A stretch of 64,000 nt of DNA, from NCBI RefSeq assembly GCF_044464525.1, contig NZ_JBIQLE010000010.1, forward strand, positions 53,489 to 117,488. The letters are read 5' to 3'. Below are positions 59,650 through 64,000 of the stretch, one piece after another. Position numbers and translations under genes: made by a program. The notes under the pieces were generated by a model. The model worked only from the letters and a program-made list of their open reading frames with translations. It was not told where the DNA came from and did no database searches. This DNA comes from Pusillimonas sp044464525 (GTDB lineage Bacteria > Pseudomonadota > Gammaproteobacteria > Burkholderiales > Burkholderiaceae_B). Numbering within the stretch: the stretch's first letter is position 1; every line of letters begins with the position of its first letter.

Positions 59650-60414
59650 ATGATCAGTATCGAACAACTTGGCAAAACCTTCCACACCGCCCGGGGCACC
59701 GAGCATACCGCCATTCGCGATATCTCCTTGCAGGTGCCCGACGGCCAGTTCGTCTCCATTCTTGGCCCCAGCGGTTGCGGCAAAAGCACCTTGCTATACA
59801 TTGTGGGCGGGTTCGAGCAAGCCACCGAGGGTAGCGTCAAGGTCGACGGCCGGGTCATAGACAAGCCCGGACCCGATCGCGGCCCCGTGTTCCAGGAATA
59901 TGCCTTGTTCCCCTGGAAGACCGTAATCAGCAATGTGGCTTACGGCCTGCGCGAGCAGGGCGTGGCCAAGGCCCAGGCCGAAGAAAAAGCCATGCACTGG
60001 CTCGACAAGGTCAAGCTCAAGGACTACGCCCATTTCTATCCGCGCGAACTTTCGGGGGGCATGCGCCAGCGCGCCGCCATCGCCCGCACCCTGGCCTACG
60101 AGCCGGCCATCCTGCTCATGGACGAACCCTTTGGCGCGCTCGACGCCCATACCCGCATCAAGCTGCAAACCGGCCTGCTGGGCTTGTGGGAGCAACTGAA
60201 GAACACCGTGCTGTTCGTCACGCACAGCGTGGAGGAGGCGGTGTACTTGTCCGACCGCGTGGTGGTGCTTAGCGGAACGCCGGGCACGGTGCGAGAGATC
60301 GTCGACATCGACCTGCCGCGACCGCGCGTACGCGCCGAGCTGCTGCGTTGCCCGCGCTATCAAGAATACGTTATCCACCTTGAACACCTGCTGGTCGGCG
60401 AGGTTGCCGCATGA
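59650..60414 (+). CDS. ABC importer ATPase, NitT/TauT type
   Basis: A 254-residue ATPase with Walker A GPSGCGKST, Q loop VFQEYALFPWKT, signature ELSGGMRQRA, Walker B ILLMDEPFGALD and FVTHSVEEAVYLSDRV. The stop overlaps the permease start by 4 bases. Preceded by a 108-base gap from the binding-protein gene. Confidence 0.94.
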   Translation: MISIEQLGKTFHTARGTEHTAIRDISLQVPDGQFVSILGPSGCGKSTLLYIVGGFEQATEGSVKVDGRVIDKPGPDRGPVFQEYALFPWKTVISNVAYGLREQGVAKAQAEEKAMHWLDKVKLKDYAHFYPRELSGGMRQRAAIARTLAYEPAILLMDEPFGALDAHTRIKLQTGLLGLWEQLKNTVLFVTHSVEEAVYLSDRVVVLSGTPGTVREIVDIDLPRPRVRAELLRCPRYQEYVIHLEHLLVGEVAA

Positions 60415-61205
60415 GCCAGGCCAAGCGATCGCTTCGCTGGTACGAGAGCCCCGCCCTGGCTTTCCTGGTGGCGGTCGTGCTGTTGGGCCTGGCGTGGGGG
60501 GCGCTGTCCCGGTTGATGGGCTTCAGTTCTTTTCCGGGGCCCATCACGGCCCTGAAAGAACTGCCCGCCATCGTGTTCGACCCGAACGCCATCTGGGCCA
60601 TTGCGCAGTCGACCGGGCGCATGTTCGCCGGCTATGTCTGGGCGCTGGTGTTCGCTATTCCGCTGGGCCTGGCCATGGGGCGCAGCAAGGCGGTGTACGA
60701 CATTTTCTATCCCTTGGTGTCGCTGGCCTACCCCATGCCAAAAGCCGCCTTGATGCCGATCTTGATGCTTTGGTTCGGCCTGGGCAGCTTTTCCAAGATA
60801 CTTGTCATTGCCATGGGCGTGAGCCTGCCCGTGCTTTTCCACAGCTACCAGGGCGCCTGCCGCATCGAGAAAAAACTTGTCTGGACAGCCCAGGCCATGG
60901 GCATGGGCCCCATCAAGCGCCTCTTCCGTATCGTGCTGCCGGCCGCGCTGCCCGAGATTCTTATCGGTTGCCGGGTGGGCGTTGTCATGGCGCTGATCGT
61001 GATGGTGTCCTCTGAAATGATCGCGCGCCAAGAGGGGGTGGGCAACCTGTTGTTCACCTCCATGGACATGGCCCAGTACGCCACGGTGTACGCGGTAATA
61101 CTCGTTCTGGCGGTGATGGGTTTCGTGCTGGACTGGATATTCGAGCGAGTGCGGCGCTATCTGACGCACTGGGCCGACACATCCGCCGGCTCGTCCCTGC
61201 ATTAG
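60411..61205 (+). CDS. ABC importer permease, NitT/TauT type (first of two)
   Basis: A 264-residue permease with about six helices, YPLVSLAYPMPKAALMPILMLWFGLG and the EAA-type loop KLVWTAQAMGMGPIKRLFRIVLPAALPEILIGCRVG. The start overlaps the ATPase gene. It probably pairs with the second permease at 61396. Confidence 0.93.
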   Translation: MSQAKRSLRWYESPALAFLVAVVLLGLAWGALSRLMGFSSFPGPITALKELPAIVFDPNAIWAIAQSTGRMFAGYVWALVFAIPLGLAMGRSKAVYDIFYPLVSLAYPMPKAALMPILMLWFGLGSFSKILVIAMGVSLPVLFHSYQGACRIEKKLVWTAQAMGMGPIKRLFRIVLPAALPEILIGCRVGVVMALIVMVSSEMIARQEGVGNLLFTSMDMAQYATVYAVILVLAVMGFVLDWIFERVRRYLTHWADTSAGSSLH

Positions 61206-61219
61206 CAAACTGGAGCAAC

Positions 61220-61399
61220 ATGAACCTTACGTGCCACATCGAGTACGCGTACAGAAAGCCCGGCTTCATTCCACCTTCGGCCTGGTTGGGCTGCGAACCG
61301 GCAATTGTGTCCAGGTACGAATCCGGTGCTGCGCTTGCCGGCTACAAGGCGAACAAGAACAGGTCGAGGGCGTGCGCCGCAAACTGGAGAAGCCCATGA
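61220..61399 (+). CDS. Possible small ORF (59 residues) between the two permease genes
   Basis: The frame from ATG at 61220 to TGA at 61397-61399 has GGAG four bases upstream and ends in an ATGA overlap with the next permease gene, the coupling style used through this operon. The predicted product is a Cys- and Arg-rich 59-residue peptide (MNLTCHIEYAYRKPGF...) with no recognised domain. About three quarters of third codon positions are G or C. It may be a coupling leader or a remnant rather than a working protein. Confidence 0.35.
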   Translation: MNLTCHIEYAYRKPGFIPPSAWLGCEPAIVSRYESGAALAGYKANKNRSRACAANWRSP

Positions 61400-62205
61400 A
61401 TAGGCCGGCCTCCGCCACAGGCAATCTGATGCCGGCCGGCCCCCGCGCCGCCGTGCAGTGGCGCCGGCTTTCCGGCTTCAAGCGGCTGTTGTCGCCGCTG
61501 GCCGCCCTAATCATCTGGGAGCTGGTCTGCCGCATGGGTTGGGTCGAGCCGCAACTGTTGCCGGCCCCTACGTCTATTGCCGCGCGCATGGTTGAACTGG
61601 CCTCGGCCGCTGAGTTCTGGCAGCACTTTGGCATTACCCTGTATCGGCTGGTGGCGGGTTTGGCCATAGCCATTGTCTTGGGCGTGGTGCTGGGGCTGGC
61701 GGCCCAGCTGTCGCGTGTTGCCGCCGCCGTGCTTGACGCCCTGGTGCGCTTGCTTGCGCCGATACCCAAGATCGCCCTGTACCCCGCGCTGATACTGATA
61801 CTGGGCTTCGAAAACTCCTCCAAAATCGCCCTCATTGTGGCCGATGCGTTGTTCCCCGTGTTGATGGCCACCTGGGCGGCTGCCCGCAGCGTCGATCAAA
61901 AGCTTATCTGGTCGGCCCGCGCCGCCGGCACCAGCCGCGCCGCGTGCCTTTGGAAGGTGACCCTGCCGGCCATCGTGCCCACCGTGCTGGCCGGTGTGCG
62001 TGTGGCTAGCGTCATCGCCTGCGTCGTCGTCTTCCTGGCGGAAATGATCGCCTCCACCGATGGGCTGGGCCACACGCTTACCGTCGCCGCGCGTGCCTAC
62101 CGCACGCTGGACATGTTCGTACCCCTGGTGTGGATCTGCGCCGTGGGCCTGGCGCTTAACAGCTTCATCGGCTTCGTTCAGCGCAAGGTGGATCATTCCG
62201 GATGA
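61396..62205 (+). CDS. ABC importer permease, NitT/TauT type (second of two)
   Basis: A 269-residue permease with about six helices, LLAPIPKIALYPALILILGFENSSK and the EAA-type loop KLIWSARAAGTSRAACLWKVTLPAIVPTVLAGVRV. The ATG at 61396 has GGAGA upstream. The earlier open frame from 61231 is not used because it has no membrane character and another start fits better. Confidence 0.93.
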   Translation: MNRPASATGNLMPAGPRAAVQWRRLSGFKRLLSPLAALIIWELVCRMGWVEPQLLPAPTSIAARMVELASAAEFWQHFGITLYRLVAGLAIAIVLGVVLGLAAQLSRVAAAVLDALVRLLAPIPKIALYPALILILGFENSSKIALIVADALFPVLMATWAAARSVDQKLIWSARAAGTSRAACLWKVTLPAIVPTVLAGVRVASVIACVVVFLAEMIASTDGLGHTLTVAARAYRTLDMFVPLVWICAVGLALNSFIGFVQRKVDHSG

Positions 62206-62382
62206 AGGCAAGCACAGTGAAATCTGGCACAGATCGAACATACGCCCAACCGCGGCAGCCTCAAGGGTGGGCCGCGCCCTCAGGCAGGGCCAAAGCACAC
62301 TACAGCGTGGCCATGGCGAATGTTGGTACAAGGGGCGCGCGCATTGTGGCAATACAAATGAACACAAAGAAGAAGGGCGAAA

Positions 62383-62886
62383 ATGGACGTGGCCAATACC
62401 AAAGTTAAGCAGCTTCATGCACGCAGACTGGACGCAGAGGCGCCGCCGTACCTGGGGCATGACACTTTCATGCCCTATGTGCTGAACCAGGCCACCGCCG
62501 CGCTTAACGCCGACTTCCAGCAAGTGTTGCGCAGCGAGGGCATGACCCTGCTGCACTGGCGGGTGCTGGCATTTTTAACGGAAACCGACGGCCTGGGTGT
62601 CAGCGCCCTGGGCCGCTATACCGGCGTCGACCAGGCCACGCTTTCGCGAGCTTTGACTGTTATGGAAAGGTCGGGCTATGTGGCCCGGCTGCCCAACCCC
62701 CAAGACAACCGCATGGTGGCCATCAAGATACTTCCCGCCGGCAAAGAACAGTTCCGCCACGTGCTGCCGCTGGCCTGGGAAATCTATACCCGCGCCGTGC
62801 GCGGACTAAGCATGGACGAGCAGGAAACCCTGCACTACCTGCTTAACCGCATACGCGAAAACATGACCAGTTCGCGCAAGCGCTGA
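62383..62886 (+). CDS. MarR-family transcriptional regulator
   Basis: A 167-residue winged-helix regulator with LLHWRVLAFLTETDGLGVSALGRYTGVDQATLSRALTVMERSGYVARLPNPQDNRMVAIKI, the full MarR DNA-binding core including the wing Asp-x-Arg (DNRM). It ends the dehydrogenase/importer cluster on the same strand and probably represses it; a candidate operator lies at 56311. Ligand unknown. Confidence 0.92.
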   Translation: MDVANTKVKQLHARRLDAEAPPYLGHDTFMPYVLNQATAALNADFQQVLRSEGMTLLHWRVLAFLTETDGLGVSALGRYTGVDQATLSRALTVMERSGYVARLPNPQDNRMVAIKILPAGKEQFRHVLPLAWEIYTRAVRGLSMDEQETLHYLLNRIRENMTSSRKR

Positions 62887-62904
62887 CCAGCCAGAAAATT
62901 AGCG

Positions 62905-63225
62905 TCAGGACCCGCGCGGCTGCTTTGCATCGCCAAACTCTTCCGAGTAGGCGGCCGGAGTAAGGGCTTCGGCAGATAAGTCGGACGTGCGTGCCAGCAG
63001 GGTTGAAAAAGGTACGAACTCTACCCAAGCGACCACATCGAAAAAATCGGCAACTTTATGAAGCGTGGCCATGGAGAACTTCCCATAAGCCATGCTTTCC
63101 AGGCGCGCTATGGCGCCTTGTTTTGTACCGATTCGTTCCGCCAGTTCCGCTTGGGACAGACCAGCCTTTTCCCGCATCAGGCGAACCTGGATCGCAATAC
63201 GTGTCATGGCGTTCTCTTGCGCCAT
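62905..63225 (-). CDS. Cro/C1-type (XRE) antitoxin, HigA-like
   Basis: About 106 residues with a clear helix-turn-helix (VRLMREKAGLSQAELAERIGTKQGAIARLESM) followed by a helical tail. It lies directly downstream of a RelE/HigB-like toxin gene on the same strand, the inverted order of HigBA modules. The start is uncertain: ATG at 63225 or 63207, or a TTG at 63294 that would overlap the toxin end and add SKRLERLRSKAYRSS, which looks like real family sequence. Confidence 0.8.
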   Translation of the reverse strand: MAQENAMTRIAIQVRLMREKAGLSQAELAERIGTKQGAIARLESMAYGKFSMATLHKVADFFDVVAWVEFVPFSTLLARTSDLSAEALTPAAYSEEFGDAKQPRGS

Positions 63226-63274
63226 GGACGAGCGGTAAGCCTTGGAGCGCAAGCGTTCAAGGCGCTTGCTGGAT

Positions 63275-63679
63275 TTAGTCGATCTCGACCTCAAGGCTTT
63301 TTGCGGTGCCGTTTTGAATTGCTTGCCATCGCTCTCTTGCAATGCGGCAGAAACCCCTCGGGCTCCAGTGTTTGCCTTTGTGTGTTGCCCAGAGGACGAT
63401 GGTGAAGATTCCTGGGCAGGGCCCAAAGTAGCCCATAGGCCGCTGCTGGGCGTTGTTAGCTTTGAACCTGATTTCATAGATGTCTTTGCAGTCGGGGTTT
63501 ACGTGCCACGCCAGCCTGCGTGCATGAGGATTAACCCACATCGGTGGAGCCTGGTCTCGAAGATATAAGACACGAGTGTCGGCCGTTGCTTGGCCGATGT
63601 CTCCAAGACGATCGTATGTGGCCGACCAAGCGCCTTCGTTAGTGCGCGGGTCGATCCATTGAAAGATGCGATAGCGCAC
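63275..63679 (-). CDS. RelE/HigB-like toxin
   Basis: A 134-residue protein starting with GTG at 63679. The C-terminal half has the RelE/HigB-type pattern DIYEIRFKANNAQQRPMGYFGPCPGIFTIVLWATHKGK, with basic and aromatic residues usual for ribosome-dependent mRNA cleavage; the N-terminal 60 residues are an extension not seen in short HigB. With the XRE gene downstream it forms a HigBA-type module. Confidence 0.75.
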   Translation of the reverse strand: MRYRIFQWIDPRTNEGAWSATYDRLGDIGQATADTRVLYLRDQAPPMWVNPHARRLAWHVNPDCKDIYEIRFKANNAQQRPMGYFGPCPGIFTIVLWATHKGKHWSPRGFCRIARERWQAIQNGTAKSLEVEID

Positions 63680-63696
63680 TAGGATACCCTAATTCT

Positions 63697-63712
63697 AACA
63701 CAAATTTGTGTT
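63697..63712. promoter_or_regulatory. 16-base perfect palindrome upstream of the toxin-antitoxin genes
   Basis: AACACAAATTTGTGTT lies 17 bases before the toxin start, and a TAGAAT (-10-like on the minus strand) overlaps its edge. Antitoxins of this type bind palindromes over the promoter to repress their own operon. Confidence 0.6.
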
Positions 63713-63869
63713 TATTTGACCGTACCAACTACGACGAATCGGTTCTTAGAGTATGAAGGCAAACATTCTCTGGGGGCAGCCACGGGAAGTACGTATGCGT
63801 GCGTATAAAACTGGAAGAGGCAATGGCGAATGCCTGGCAAACGGCCCATGTATCGGGCTCCTCGGCGGG

Positions 63870-64000
63870 TTAGAAATCGAGCTGTGCGGTTGATATGCCC
63901 AGGGCAGCGGCAATTTTGTCGCGTGTGGCTTTGCGCAAGCGCTGGCTGTTTTCTTGTTGTGCATACGCCGGCTGTGTGATGTCCAGCCGGGCGGCCATGT
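63870..64000 (-). CDS. Cro/C1-type helix-turn-helix protein, 5' part outside window
   Basis: The minus-strand frame ending in TAA at 63872-63870 reads MAARLDITQPAYAQQENSQR followed by LRKATRDKIAAALGISTAQLDF. This is the second half of an XRE-type helix-turn-helix (recognition helix plus closing helices). The gene runs off the right edge; the visible ATG at 63998 is probably internal. It may be the antitoxin of another module. Confidence 0.65.
   Translation of the reverse strand, partial: MAARLDITQPAYAQQENSQRLRKATRDKIAAALGISTAQLDF

Noticed and set aside
63746..63964. 72-codon minus-strand frame near the right edge
   Set aside because: It is out of frame with the XRE-type sequence that ends at 63870 and shows no domain.

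Overview
The window looks like chromosome of a high-GC betaproteobacterium of the order Burkholderiales, probably in or near the Alcaligenaceae (Bordetella/Achromobacter/Pusillimonas type). The reasons are the gene content (fmdB-aspS-endonuclease-clsB block, DUF3348/DUF802/OmpA/DUF2894 block, many solute-binding-protein transporters with LysR regulators) and the style of the operons, with many 4-base ATGA/GTGA overlaps. I saw no rRNA, tRNA or CRISPR array. About 50 genes are called, including several that are short or broken.

Left part (1-8.8 kb): a catabolic/transport cluster. It holds a VOC-fold protein cut by the window edge, a LysR regulator, a flavin reductase, a Crp/Fnr regulator, an acyl-CoA-dehydrogenase-fold flavin monooxygenase, a RidA-family protein and a TRAP transporter with two tandem, nearly identical binding proteins. 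9-12.5 kb: MgtC, XdhC, a 2OG-Fe(II) oxygenase, a 40-residue membrane peptide and a D-Ala-D-Ala dipeptidase. 12.5-18.5 kb: a complete seven-gene Mrp Na+/H+ antiporter operon behind a clear promoter and a leader of about 300 bases. 18.5-25.6 kb: housekeeping genes (ubiA, an aminotransferase, fmdB, aspS, an EEP-family nuclease/phosphatase, clsB).

25.6-36.8 kb: a ten-gene minus-strand operon, from a sugar-type ABC importer with a TorT-like binding protein through an HpaB-type hydroxylase, flavin reductase, extradiol dioxygenase, RraA-type protein, cupin, aldehyde dehydrogenase and RidA, ending in a good terminator. A divergent LysR gene faces it, and a perfect 20-base palindrome of PcaQ type lies between them. 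This reads as uptake plus meta-cleavage of an unidentified phenolic compound. 36.9-40.6 kb: fatty-acid beta-oxidation (fadN-like and thiolase). 40.7-46.9 kb: a NitT/TauT-type ABC importer with a cyclase-family amidohydrolase and an FAH-family hydrolase, under a second LysR.

47-51.3 kb: accessory genes. These are vapBC, an exported RidA-like protein, a candidate PD-(D/E)XK protein, a PRC-barrel protein with no normal start codon in its conserved frame, a Crp-type regulator that has lost its sensor domain but kept its ribosome site and helix-turn-helix, and a DUF3309 membrane peptide. 51.6-56 kb: a tight four-gene operon (DUF3348, a MotA/ZorA-like channel with a very long coiled tail containing four exact-length 29-residue repeats, a MotB/ZorB-like OmpA protein, and DUF2894 with a histone-H1-like tail). 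It looks like an ion-driven, peptidoglycan-anchored motor related in design to Zorya but without the Zorya effectors, and is the best candidate here for an undescribed system. An IS3-type remnant abuts it.

56.4-62.9 kb: another catabolic operon (two dehydrogenases, NitT/TauT-type ABC importer with two permeases, MarR regulator). 62.9-64 kb: a HigBA-type toxin-antitoxin pair and the cut end of another Cro/C1-type helix-turn-helix gene.
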